From the NCBI GenBank assembly GCA_900551665.1, contig URWW01000011.1, positions 1 to 51,461 on the forward strand: a stretch of 51,461 nucleotides of DNA, written 5' to 3'. The notes beneath the pieces were generated by a model. The model was not told the origin of the DNA and ran no database searches. It saw nothing but the letters and a program-made list of their open reading frames with translations. This DNA is from an uncultured Collinsella sp. (GTDB lineage: Bacteria > Actinomycetota > Coriobacteriia > Coriobacteriales > Coriobacteriaceae). Shown one piece after another: positions 44,261-51,461 of the stretch; the stretch's first letter is position 1, and every line of letters starts with the position of its first letter. A program made the position numbers and the translations under genes.

Positions 44261-45058
44261 ATGCTGGCAGGTGATTTCGCAGGGCTCAAGCTGTACAAGC
44301 TTCCCCCGCAGGACAAGAAGGTCAAAAAAGACGGCACGCCCCGCGATCCCAAGAAGATCGGCAAATTCCATTGCCCGGTGTTCACGCCGGATGGGACGCG
44401 CGTGGTCGGTTTCATGCTCAAGATGCCCGACATCGCCGGCATGATCAAGCAGCCCGATCGCTTCGTGGCGTACGACGCGATCACCGCCGGTGCCGAGGAG
44501 ATCGTCGTCAAGGAGGGTCTCGCCGCGTTCGACGCCGCCGCGGCCAAGCGACTCGGCATCGATTTGGACGAGTGCCTCATCTGGACGGGCATGGACGTCC
44601 GCACGGTCTCGGGCGAGCGCGTCGGCTATTGCGCCGACGTCGATTTCAACTTGCGCACCGGCGTCGTCAACGCGTTCATCCTCACCGAAGGAGGGGCTTC
44701 GAACGCCCTGGTCGGCCATCGCGAGATGCCCGTGGGCATGCTCAAGGGGTATCGGGACGGCGCCATGGTCGTGAGCGACGAGGCGGCTTCCCTCGAGTTT
44801 TCCGGCGGTGCGGCGGCGAAGGCCGCGGAGGCGAGCGTGAAGGTGGCCGCCAAGGCCTCCGAGGTCACCGCCAAGGCGAAGGTCCGGGCCAAGAAGGGTG
44901 CGGCCGTCATCGATGAGAAGGGCTCCAAGGCCCTGGACAAGGGCAGCCGCGCCCTGGGCAAGCAGCTCGGCAAGACGAAGGGCATGTTCGGCGCCTTCGT
45001 GAGCGAGTACAAGAAGGCCGCGGGAACGCCCGCGAAGGGTTCGGCGAAGAAGTCCTAG
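44261..45058 (+). CDS. PRC-barrel domain protein
   Basis: The 265-residue protein contains two PRC-barrel-like segments: residues about 33-90 (HCPVFTPDGTRVVGFMLKM) and 95-160 (IWTGMDVRTVSGERVGYC, then RTGVVNAFIL). An Ala/Lys-rich helical tail of 90 residues (AAKASEVTAKAKVRAKKGAA) follows, which may be a coiled coil or bind an acidic surface. No signal peptide is visible. ATG 44261 lacks a good ribosome site and probably depends on translation of the ytxH-like gene 22 nt upstream. PRC domains are adaptor folds in RNA processing, photosynthesis and envelope proteins; the role here is unknown. Confidence 0.75.
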   Translation: MLAGDFAGLKLYKLPPQDKKVKKDGTPRDPKKIGKFHCPVFTPDGTRVVGFMLKMPDIAGMIKQPDRFVAYDAITAGAEEIVVKEGLAAFDAAAAKRLGIDLDECLIWTGMDVRTVSGERVGYCADVDFNLRTGVVNAFILTEGGASNALVGHREMPVGMLKGYRDGAMVVSDEAASLEFSGGAAAKAAEASVKVAAKASEVTAKAKVRAKKGAAVIDEKGSKALDKGSRALGKQLGKTKGMFGAFVSEYKKAAGTPAKGSAKKS

Positions 45059-45103
45059 CGAGCGCCGTTTCCCATATAGGACATCAGATGGACGGGAGAA
45101 CCA

Positions 45104-46480
45104 TTGCCAAACTACACCACCTCCTATTCCACCAAGAACAAGCCCCGCTATCGCAAGAACACCGACGGGCGCCTTTCCGGCGCCCGCAAGCCGCCTCGTC
45201 GCAAGGACGCTCAGTACCTGCGCCGAACTCAGGGCTTTGGCGGCCGACGCCGCTCCGGTCACGGATATGGCGGAAACGACCGCCGGCCGTACGCCCTCAT
45301 CGTGGTCGGATGCGCTTTCCTGCTGTTCGTGGCGAGCATCGTGTGGTACGCCAACCGCAGCGTCGAGATCACGCTGAACGGCGAGCCCGCAAAGATCCGC
45401 ATCAATTCGACGATCGAGCGCATCATGAACGACCATGAGCTCGAACCGCGGCCGGGCAACCTGCTCGCCGTGGACGACACCGTCTTGGAGAAGGGCGGCG
45501 GCACCGCCTGCACCGTGAAGCTCGACGGCAAGGCGGTCGGCAACGACCGGCTGGACGAGGTCGAGCTGGCGGGCGGCGAGGACCTGACCGTCGATGACGG
45601 GAAGGACGTCTACGAGGAGCATGATGTCGAGGCGACTGCGATCGACCCCGCCCTCACCATCGAGGGGGCGGGCCCTGTGCGCTTCGTTAAGACATGGGGC
45701 GTGCCCGGGCGCTCGGAGGTCTGGACGGGGAAGAAGACCGGTCTGGTGGTGGACAAGGGCGTTGTCAAAGACGTCGTGAACGCCGAGGTCTCGTGCACCA
45801 CGGTCACGCCGGATGTCAAGGGCAAGAAGTACGTCGCCCTGACGTTCGACGAGGGCCCCAGTTCCCGGACGTCCGACATCCTGGACATCCTCGAGGAGAA
45901 GGGCGCGAAGGCGACGTTCTTCGTGTCGGGAGACAGTGTCTCCTCCGGTGCCTCGGCGGTGAAAGCGATCGCCGATTCGGGCAACGAGCTCGGTACCAAT
46001 GCGTACTCCGATGTGAATCTAAAAGACCTGTCCGCCTCCGACCTGCGTTCTCAGCTTTCCGACAGCTTCGCCGCGGTGAAGAAGGCGGGCGGCGGCGAGG
46101 TCTCCCTCGTGAGGCCTCCGTTCGGGGAGTTCTCCGATCGGAACTGGGCCGACGCGATGGACTTGGTGAGCGCCATCGTCTCTTGGAACGTGGACTCGGG
46201 CGACTGGCTGCTCCCGGGCGCCGGCGCGGTGGCGGACACGGTCGTCGACTCGGTCCGAAACGGCAGCATCGTGCTGCTCACGGACAACGAGGCGACCGCC
46301 TCCCAGACGGTGGAGGCGCTTCCCCAGATCATCGACCGCCTGCAGGCGGAGGGGTACGAAATGGTGACGTTGTCCGAGCTCATCGCCTCGGACGACGACC
46401 TCAAGGACCTGGTCGACCTTTCGAAGGCCGGGATGCCCAAAGGGGCGGGCCTGCCGGTGATCGCCGACGGGGAGAAGTAG
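45104..46480 (+). CDS. Polysaccharide-deacetylase-like (NodB fold) protein with degenerate catalytic site
   Basis: The 458-residue type II membrane protein has a very basic N-terminus (1-60), one membrane helix (about 63-83), a DUF348-like region (SVEITLNGEPAKIRINSTI) and a NodB homology domain from about 243. Motif 1 is TFDEGP (D249, E250) where TFDDGP is usual. Motif 2 is TNAYSD (N299, D303) in place of NHxxSH. Motif 3 RPPFG and motif 4 SGDW are kept. Motif 5 is LLTDN (T393) in place of LLHD. All three metal ligands and the catalytic His are therefore changed, so it is probably not a normal deacetylase. The start is TTG 45104, with GGGAG 5 nt upstream. Confidence 0.85.
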   Translation: MPNYTTSYSTKNKPRYRKNTDGRLSGARKPPRRKDAQYLRRTQGFGGRRRSGHGYGGNDRRPYALIVVGCAFLLFVASIVWYANRSVEITLNGEPAKIRINSTIERIMNDHELEPRPGNLLAVDDTVLEKGGGTACTVKLDGKAVGNDRLDEVELAGGEDLTVDDGKDVYEEHDVEATAIDPALTIEGAGPVRFVKTWGVPGRSEVWTGKKTGLVVDKGVVKDVVNAEVSCTTVTPDVKGKKYVALTFDEGPSSRTSDILDILEEKGAKATFFVSGDSVSSGASAVKAIADSGNELGTNAYSDVNLKDLSASDLRSQLSDSFAAVKKAGGGEVSLVRPPFGEFSDRNWADAMDLVSAIVSWNVDSGDWLLPGAGAVADTVVDSVRNGSIVLLTDNEATASQTVEALPQIIDRLQAEGYEMVTLSELIASDDDLKDLVDLSKAGMPKGAGLPVIADGEK

Positions 46481-46559
46481 CGCCCGGTGCATCCGGTCGG
46501 GTCCTTACCATGTGCTGATAATGGGCGTGCCGTCATGCGTAGGCGGCATGGTATAGTAA

Positions 46560-46596
46560 ATGCGGCTGTGCCCATGGGGCCGGCCGCATGTTTTTT
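46560..46596 (+). terminator. Terminator after the NodB-like gene
   Basis: ATGCGGC (46560-46566) pairs with GCCGCAT (46583-46589), followed by G and six T. A TATAGT at 46552-46557 just before it could be a promoter for the next operon; if so the hairpin would be at the very 5' end of that transcript. Confidence 0.7.
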
Positions 46597-46737
46597 GGAA
46601 GTTGAGGGTCACGAGAAAGGCCTGAGGTGAAACCTAAACCCCGACCACACAGTCGCTGACCCCTGCGAGTGACTCCTTCGCGCACAGCGCGGCAGATGAG
46701 CGCCCGCCGGGGTGCATCTGCATATTGAAGGAGCACT
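46597..46737 (+). ncRNA. Structured leader of the magnesium operon, possibly a divergent M-box
   Basis: The 140-nt leader can fold GGGTCA (46606-46611) with TGACCC (46657-46662) around an AGGT-GAA-ACCT hairpin (46625-46635). A strong stem GCAGATG/CATCTGC (46692-46721) lies just before the ribosome site. Three phrases occur in the order of the M-box (ykoK) magnesium riboswitch: AGGTGA, GCTGACCC and GAGTGACTCC, against AGGTGAGGC, GCTGCCC and GAGAGACGCC. The matches are imperfect and the spacing is shorter than usual, so the assignment is tentative; the downstream genes support it. Confidence 0.4.
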
Positions 46738-48630
46738 ATGAACTACTTTTCCGAAATGCTCAGACTCCCGGTCGTGGATGCGGCCGGCGAGAAAATCGGT
46801 GTCGTGAACGACTTGGGCATCGCCACGGGCGAGGTCTTCCCTCGCGTCACCGCGCTGGCCTTCCAGGGCCCGGGCAAGACGCCGTTCATGATCAGTTGGC
46901 GCAAGTACGTCGAGCGCTTCGACGAGGACGGCGTGTACCTCAAGTACCCCGCGACCGACATCCGCTTCTCCTATCTCCAGCCCGATGAGGTCCTGCTCGC
47001 GCGCGACATCATGAACAAGCAGATCGTCGACACGCAGGGCATGAAGGTCGTGCGCGTGAACGACATCAAGTTGTCGGCCACCGGCGACAACCAGCTGCGC
47101 CTGCTCGGCGCTGAGGTGGGTGCCCGCGGCCTCTTGCGTGCCATCCACCCGCTGTTCGAGCGCGCGAGCGTGAAGTTCGCGCAGATGCTCGGCAAGCCGC
47201 TCGCCGAAGATATCATCGCCTGGTCCTACATGGACCTGCTCGAGCGTTCCACCAAGCAGATCAAGCTCTCCGTCTCGCACAAGACCCTTTCCGAGCTGCA
47301 CCCGGCCGATATCGCCGACATCATCGAGCAGCTCGATCCGCGCCTGCGCACGCAGGTGTTCGCCCAGCTCGACACCGAGCAGGCGGCCGAGGCCATCACC
47401 GAGCTCGACGACGATGAGCTCATGACCGAGATGCTCGAGGGCCTGTCCGACCGCGAGGCGTCCACGATGCTCGCCACGATGGACCCCGATGACGCTGCGG
47501 CGCTCATCGAGGAGCTCGATTACGAGAAGGCCGAGAAGCTCCTGCGCCTCATGGGCGTCAAGGAGGAGAAGGCCATTCGCAACCTGCTCGGATACGAGGA
47601 GGATACCGCCGGCCGTATCATGACCAACCAGTTCGTGGCGCTTCCCGCCACGGCCACGGTCCAGGATGCCATCGACGCCCTGCGCGGCCTCGACGAGGAT
47701 TTCGAGAGCATCTACTACGTCTACACCACCGACGCCGAGGGTGCGCTGACGGGCGTGCTCTCCATGCGCTCGCTCGTGGTGGCCGAGCACACCGACCGTC
47801 TCAAGGACCTGGCGTATCGCGATGTGGTGTGGGTTGCCCCGGACCTCGATCAGGAGCTCGTGGCCGACGAGATGACCAAGTACGACCTCGTTGCGATTCC
47901 CGTCTGCGACGAGAACCGCCATATCCTGGGCATCGTCACGGTCGACGACGCTCTCGACGTCATTGCCGAGGAGCATGCCGAGGACCTGCAGATCGCCGGC
48001 GTCTCGGTGAGTGAGAACAGCGCGGGTGAGTCCACGCACGCATTCTCCTGGTTTGCTCAGCGCCAGTACTGGGTCCTGGTGTGGGCCATCGCCGCTTGCG
48101 CCATCGCCGCCATCGTGGTGCCCGGGCTCGGCGGCATCGATACCAGCTACATGGGAATGGGTGAAGAGGGCGCTCGTCAGCTGGTGACCGGCTATGGCAT
48201 GCTTGCCCTCATGCCGATCTCCATCATGCCCGTCGTGCTCATGGCCTCGATGCGCATGGTCTCATTTGTGAAGAACAGCTACCTTGAGTACGATGAGCGC
48301 GACGACGAGCCCAAGCCCTATCTGGGGTTCTTCATCAAGACCACGCTCATCGGCCTGGTGCTTGCCGTGGTGGTGTACCTGTGCGGTGAGCTGATGGTGA
48401 CGACGCTCTTTGCCGAATCGGTGACAGCCGAGGCCGCAACATACCTCGCGTGCTTCCGTAACGCGGGCGTCGTAATTGCGGGGACATACATGAGTGCCGT
48501 GATCTACTTCTACATTCTGTTCCGCAGCGACGAGAAGGACCAGAGCATCTCTGGCACCTCTCTGACGTTCGCCGCGGTGTTGCTGTCTGCCCTTGCGTAT
48601 ACGTTCCTCGGCGCCATGCCGTTGCTGTAG
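46738..48630 (+). CDS. PRC-barrel/MgtE_N/CBS-domain membrane protein, putative magnesium regulator or channel partner
   Basis: The 630-residue protein has a PRC-barrel-like start (residues 1-85), then a superhelical MgtE N-terminal domain (about 165-290, marked by LSELHPADIADIIEQLDP and MDPDDAAALIEELD). A CBS pair follows (about 295-430, ending GIVTVDDALDVIAEEHAEDL). The C-terminus has five membrane segments that do not show the MgtE pore signature. In MgtE the N and CBS domains sense cytosolic Mg2+. Here they are fused to a different membrane part and encoded 12 nt before an Nramp-related gene, so a Mg2+-sensing partner of that transporter is plausible but inferred. ATG 46738 has GAAGGAG upstream. 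Confidence 0.82.
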   Translation: MNYFSEMLRLPVVDAAGEKIGVVNDLGIATGEVFPRVTALAFQGPGKTPFMISWRKYVERFDEDGVYLKYPATDIRFSYLQPDEVLLARDIMNKQIVDTQGMKVVRVNDIKLSATGDNQLRLLGAEVGARGLLRAIHPLFERASVKFAQMLGKPLAEDIIAWSYMDLLERSTKQIKLSVSHKTLSELHPADIADIIEQLDPRLRTQVFAQLDTEQAAEAITELDDDELMTEMLEGLSDREASTMLATMDPDDAAALIEELDYEKAEKLLRLMGVKEEKAIRNLLGYEEDTAGRIMTNQFVALPATATVQDAIDALRGLDEDFESIYYVYTTDAEGALTGVLSMRSLVVAEHTDRLKDLAYRDVVWVAPDLDQELVADEMTKYDLVAIPVCDENRHILGIVTVDDALDVIAEEHAEDLQIAGVSVSENSAGESTHAFSWFAQRQYWVLVWAIAACAIAAIVVPGLGGIDTSYMGMGEEGARQLVTGYGMLALMPISIMPVVLMASMRMVSFVKNSYLEYDERDDEPKPYLGFFIKTTLIGLVLAVVVYLCGELMVTTLFAESVTAEAATYLACFRNAGVVIAGTYMSAVIYFYILFRSDEKDQSISGTSLTFAAVLLSALAYTFLGAMPLL

Positions 48631-48642
48631 GGTGATTGGATC

Positions 48643-49884
48643 ATGGAGCAATCAACCAAAAAGAAACTGACCGTCGCGGCCGTGTTGGGCGCCATGGGCC
48701 CCGGCCTGCTGGCCGCGCTTTCGGGAAACGACGCCGGCGGCATCGCCACCTATTCGAGCGCCGGCGCGAGCTACGGCTATGCCACGCTGTGGATGCTGCC
48801 CGTGATGGCGCTGCTGCTCATCGTGGTGCAGGAGACGGCGGCCCGCTGCGGATGCGTTACGGGCAAGGGCTTCGCCTCGCTCATCCGCGAGAAGTTCGGC
48901 GTGCGCAAGACTGCGCTCGCCATGGTGGCGCTCCTCATCGCCAACACGGCGGTGACCATCTCCGAGTTCGCGGGCATTGCGAGCGGCCTTGCGCTGTTCG
49001 GCATTCCCAAGACGGTTTCGGTACCGCTTATGGGCCTGCTCATCTGGCTGCTGACCATGAGCGGCAGTTTCCGCCGGATCGAGAAGATCCTGTTGCTCGT
49101 GAGCTGCGTCTTCGTGACTTACGTGGTCGCTGCGTTTTTGGCCGGCCCCAACTGGGGCGAGGTGGCGCTTTCCACGGTGACGCCGCATCTCATCCCCGAG
49201 CCGAGCTACGTCTCGCTGCTTGTCGCTACGATCGGTACCACCATCGCGCCGTGGATGATCTTCCTGGCGCAGAACAACGTGGTCGATAAGAACGCGGACG
49301 AGTCCGATATCGTCCTGCAGCGCATCGACACCACCACCGGCTCCGTGATCGCCTGCGCCATTGCATGGTTCATCATCATCACGACCGGCGCGGTGCTGTA
49401 CCCCGCCGGCATCGAGGTCGCCGACGCCGCCGATGCCGCACTCGCCCTCGAGCCCATCGCCGGCGAGTTCGCCACGGTGCTGTTCGCCGCGGGATTGGTC
49501 GCGGCGAGTTTCCTGGCGGCCTGCGTGCTGCCCGGCGTGACGTCCTCCGCGGTGTGCGAGGCGTTCGGCTGGGAGCGCGGCGCCGACCGCAGCTGGAACG
49601 AGGCCCCGGTGTATCGCGGCATCATCACGGTGATCATCGTGGCGTCTGCCGCGCTCGTGATCATGCCCGGCGTCGATCTGTTCCAGATCATGATGAGCGC
49701 CCAGGTCATCAACGGCGTGCTGCTGCCCATCCTGCTCGTGTTCCTCGTCTTCATCGCCAGCGACAAGCACATCATGGGCCGGTTCAAGAACAGCCGCCTG
49801 TGGAATGTGCTCACTTGGGCGACCATCATCTTGATCACGGTCCTCACCGTCGTGATGTTCGTCCTCCAGGCGCTGGGTTACTAG
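48643..49884 (+). CDS. Nramp-related magnesium transporter (NRMT-type)
   Basis: The 413-residue, about 11-helix protein is Nramp-like, but the metal site differs from Mn2+/Fe2+ transporters. The TM1 motif DPGN reads D30-A-G-G33, and the TM6 motif MPH reads A202-P-W204, so the Asn and the Met that contact transition metals are gone while the Asp is kept. As I recall, these changes define NRMT proteins, which carry hydrated Mg2+, including one from Eggerthella lenta. The MgtE_N/CBS gene 12 nt upstream and the structured leader support a magnesium role. ATG 48643 is preceded by AGGGTG at 9 nt. Mn2+ transport cannot be excluded from sequence alone. Confidence 0.88.
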   Translation: MEQSTKKKLTVAAVLGAMGPGLLAALSGNDAGGIATYSSAGASYGYATLWMLPVMALLLIVVQETAARCGCVTGKGFASLIREKFGVRKTALAMVALLIANTAVTISEFAGIASGLALFGIPKTVSVPLMGLLIWLLTMSGSFRRIEKILLLVSCVFVTYVVAAFLAGPNWGEVALSTVTPHLIPEPSYVSLLVATIGTTIAPWMIFLAQNNVVDKNADESDIVLQRIDTTTGSVIACAIAWFIIITTGAVLYPAGIEVADAADAALALEPIAGEFATVLFAAGLVAASFLAACVLPGVTSSAVCEAFGWERGADRSWNEAPVYRGIITVIIVASAALVIMPGVDLFQIMMSAQVINGVLLPILLVFLVFIASDKHIMGRFKNSRLWNVLTWATIILITVLTVVMFVLQALGY

Positions 49885-50027
49885 CACGGAGGGAACCTGC
49901 CGCGCGGTCGATTGCCACCGCGAGTCGACTGATGCCGCGATGCGGCCACCGCGGCGTCGGAGTTGTCATAAGGCGGTCGACGCCTTGCTGCCCGCGCCAT
50001 TATTGCCTTGCAGCAGCGCGCACGGCG

Positions 50028-50082
50028 CGTGTGATGTCGAAAAAAACGTGTTTGAATCGTGTCAAATTCGACATTGCACACG
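50028..50082. repeat. Inverted repeat downstream of the second nuclease-like gene
   Basis: The arms 50028-50041 and 50067-50082 match with a 2-nt bulge (CGTG[TG]...ATGTCGAA against its complement). The minus strand has six T inside the loop. CGTGCAATGTCGAAA, closely related to one arm, is also the very end of the window (51447-51461). The rest of 49885-50136 holds no gene. Confidence 0.5.
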
Positions 50083-50136
50083 CGGAGCTACGGATGTGCA
50101 CGCCGCAAAGGTGTCGCGATCGTATGAGATATCGAG

Positions 50137-51234
50137 TCAACGTGGGGCGTCGCGCTCGTATGAGGCAATAAGATCCGCGTAGCACTCGAGGGGCGGAACA
50201 TCGTCACTGCCAGCGCGTATGGGCGGCAAGATCATTGTGCGGCTCACGAATGGACCCGACGTGTTTCTTGGTACCCCGTAGCGTTCAAGAAGCCGTGCGA
50301 AATAAACAGTGTCCAGCACGTCGCTATATGAGAAGCGAACGATGCGTGCGCCGAGGACGCTGAGGCGCGATTCTCGCAGGCGCTCATCTGTGAGCACTTC
50401 AATCAGGTCTTTCCCTTTAGTCATTGTTGGGTCGATGTATTTTTGCCTTCCGTCGAGTTCGCCGATGATGATGGTGCCGTCGTCGAGGACCCAGTAGAAG
50501 TCGACGCGTATCACCTTGCTTGGATTCATCGGGTCTCGACATTCAACCTGAAGGTCGGGCACGGCAAAGCCGAGCATTATCATCGTCGCGCGCGCAATGG
50601 ATTCGCCTCCGCTCTCGCTGCGTGAATCTGCGAGGGTTAAAACATCGATCGTTCGTTGGAAGTCACGTGATCGGGCTATCGTCGGATCTGCCTTGACTAA
50701 TTCAATGAGCTCGCCCTTCGACTTTCCGGTTTCGCGCAGCGCGGAATCGGCGATGGGGAGAGAGATGCGCAGGTCTTCGGCGCGCAGGCAATGGTGGAGC
50801 GTTTGGGGGACCGTTGATACGCGAAGTCCGTCGACAGTCTCAAATGCAGGGTGTTTGGCAGATCTTGAGATAATCGTTTTTGTTTGAATCTGATACGGGG
50901 CGAGGATGTTCAGCTTGTCGAGAAGTTCATAAGACACGTTCCAACCCCTGATGGCGGCAGCGGTGTAGCTATCGAAAATCCATTTCGGATGCAGTTGCGC
51001 GATTGCTCTGGCTACGTGCAGCACCTGGTCTCGTCGAGAAAGCCCCTTCCAATATGTTCGTCGAACGTAAACTCCGCAATGCGGAGAAAGGAGCAAGCGT
51101 GGCTTTGCATGATTCGAGCGATAGGCGAGCGCCCTCATGAGATGTTTGTCCTTGGGTCGGGCAAGGCATTGATGATGCTGCTCGGCCGCGTTCAAGAGCG
51201 CGTCGATTTCATTGTCGTATTTGACCGTCATCAT
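50137..51234 (-). CDS. AbiEi-like/DUF559-type protein with restriction-nuclease-like C-terminus
   Basis: The 365-residue protein has an AbiEi-like N-terminal half (RLLLSPHCGVYVRRTYWKGL, then IFDSYTAAAIRGWNVSYELL, the winged-helix pattern of type IV antitoxin-like proteins). A helical middle follows, then a C-terminal domain with VDFYWVLDDGTIIIGELDG, the Asp...Glu-x-Asp-Gly arrangement of a PD-(D/E)XK nuclease, and GARIVRFSYSD. The layout is the same as the gene at 30656-31678 although the sequences are far apart. Two consecutive ATGs (51234, 51231) follow GAGGGAGG. No cognate toxin is adjacent in the window. Base composition is lower in GC than neighbouring genes, which suggests acquisition. 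Confidence 0.72.
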   Translation of the reverse strand: MMTVKYDNEIDALLNAAEQHHQCLARPKDKHLMRALAYRSNHAKPRLLLSPHCGVYVRRTYWKGLSRRDQVLHVARAIAQLHPKWIFDSYTAAAIRGWNVSYELLDKLNILAPYQIQTKTIISRSAKHPAFETVDGLRVSTVPQTLHHCLRAEDLRISLPIADSALRETGKSKGELIELVKADPTIARSRDFQRTIDVLTLADSRSESGGESIARATMIMLGFAVPDLQVECRDPMNPSKVIRVDFYWVLDDGTIIIGELDGRQKYIDPTMTKGKDLIEVLTDERLRESRLSVLGARIVRFSYSDVLDTVYFARLLERYGVPRNTSGPFVSRTMILPPIRAGSDDVPPLECYADLIASYERDAPR

Positions 51235-51461
51235 TCCTCCCTCTTACGCAATGTCATGGAGATGAGAGCGTATCTGGGAGGTCTGGCCGGGCTTTGCTTT
51301 ACGTCCCGAGTTGGCGGACCGTATATTGGCTTTCGATCGGAAGAATTCCGAATCTAGCAGATGAGAGGCTTGCCGATGGTTTGACGGTGCGTCGGGTGAG
51401 CATGGATTAACAGCAAGATAGCGTATTTCGCTGCATGGTTGCGCTTCGTGCAATGTCGAAA
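51235..51461. other. Right-edge interval without a recognised gene
   Basis: Open frames on the plus and minus strands here are short, and none has both a ribosome site and a recognisable product. The interval is lower in GC than average and ends in CGTGCAATGTCGAAA, related to the inverted repeat at 50028-50082; a feature may continue beyond the window. Confidence 0.4.

Overview
The window is a high-GC actinobacterial chromosome segment, most likely from a gut Coriobacteriia and by gene content probably Collinsella. I could run no search, so the genus is an inference. It rests on codon use, on strong Shine-Dalgarno sites with ATG/GTG/TTG starts, on an EF-G2-type factor, on sortase-anchored pilus proteins, and on an Nramp-related transporter whose metal-site changes match those I recall for the magnesium transporter of the coriobacterium Eggerthella lenta.

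Layout. 1-7.1 kb: 3' end of ftsH, a YjdF/DUF2238-like membrane protein, an aminotransferase lacking its PLP lysine, a PHP phosphoesterase, a secreted lipase-like hydrolase, and on the minus strand an RlmD-type rRNA methyltransferase. 7.3-9.9 kb: an amino-acid ABC transporter operon with an internal attenuator hairpin. 10-14.8 kb: a 794-residue TPR protein and an EF-G2-like GTPase. 14.9-27.1 kb: a sortase-dependent pilus locus of three tightly coupled genes (D2-type backbone pilin, class C sortase, 3262-residue LPXTG adhesin with a BspA-like leucine-rich module). 27.2-30.6 kb: a Tat-exported, LPXTG-bearing metallophosphoesterase, then about 850 bp of repeat-rich DNA without a gene. 30.7-36.5 kb: a nuclease-like gene, divergent class Ia ribonucleotide reductase genes nrdB and nrdA, and an orphan InsJ-like helix-turn-helix gene. 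36.5-41.5 kb: membrane proteins, an SPFH protein, an acyltransferase and proC. 41.5-43.7 kb: cstA behind an apparent leader-peptide attenuator. 43.8-46.5 kb: YtxH-like, PRC-barrel and degenerate NodB-like envelope proteins. 46.6-49.9 kb: a two-gene magnesium module (PRC/MgtE_N/CBS membrane protein plus NRMT-type Nramp) behind a structured leader. 50.1-51.2 kb: a second nuclease-like gene.

The most interesting signal is a run of ten G at 15161-15170 inside the signal-peptide codons of the backbone pilin. As read, it puts the gene out of frame and stops it after 46 codons. Nine G restores an uninterrupted 417-residue pilin with a normal signal-peptidase site. This looks like an ON/OFF phase-variable pilus captured in the OFF state; a homopolymer sequencing error is the main alternative.

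Other notable points are two enzymes that keep their fold motifs but have lost catalytic residues (aminotransferase V244; NodB-like protein with E250, N299, D303 and T393), a promoter layout shared by the amino-acid ABC operon and cstA, and three families of dispersed or tandem palindromic repeats at gene ends.
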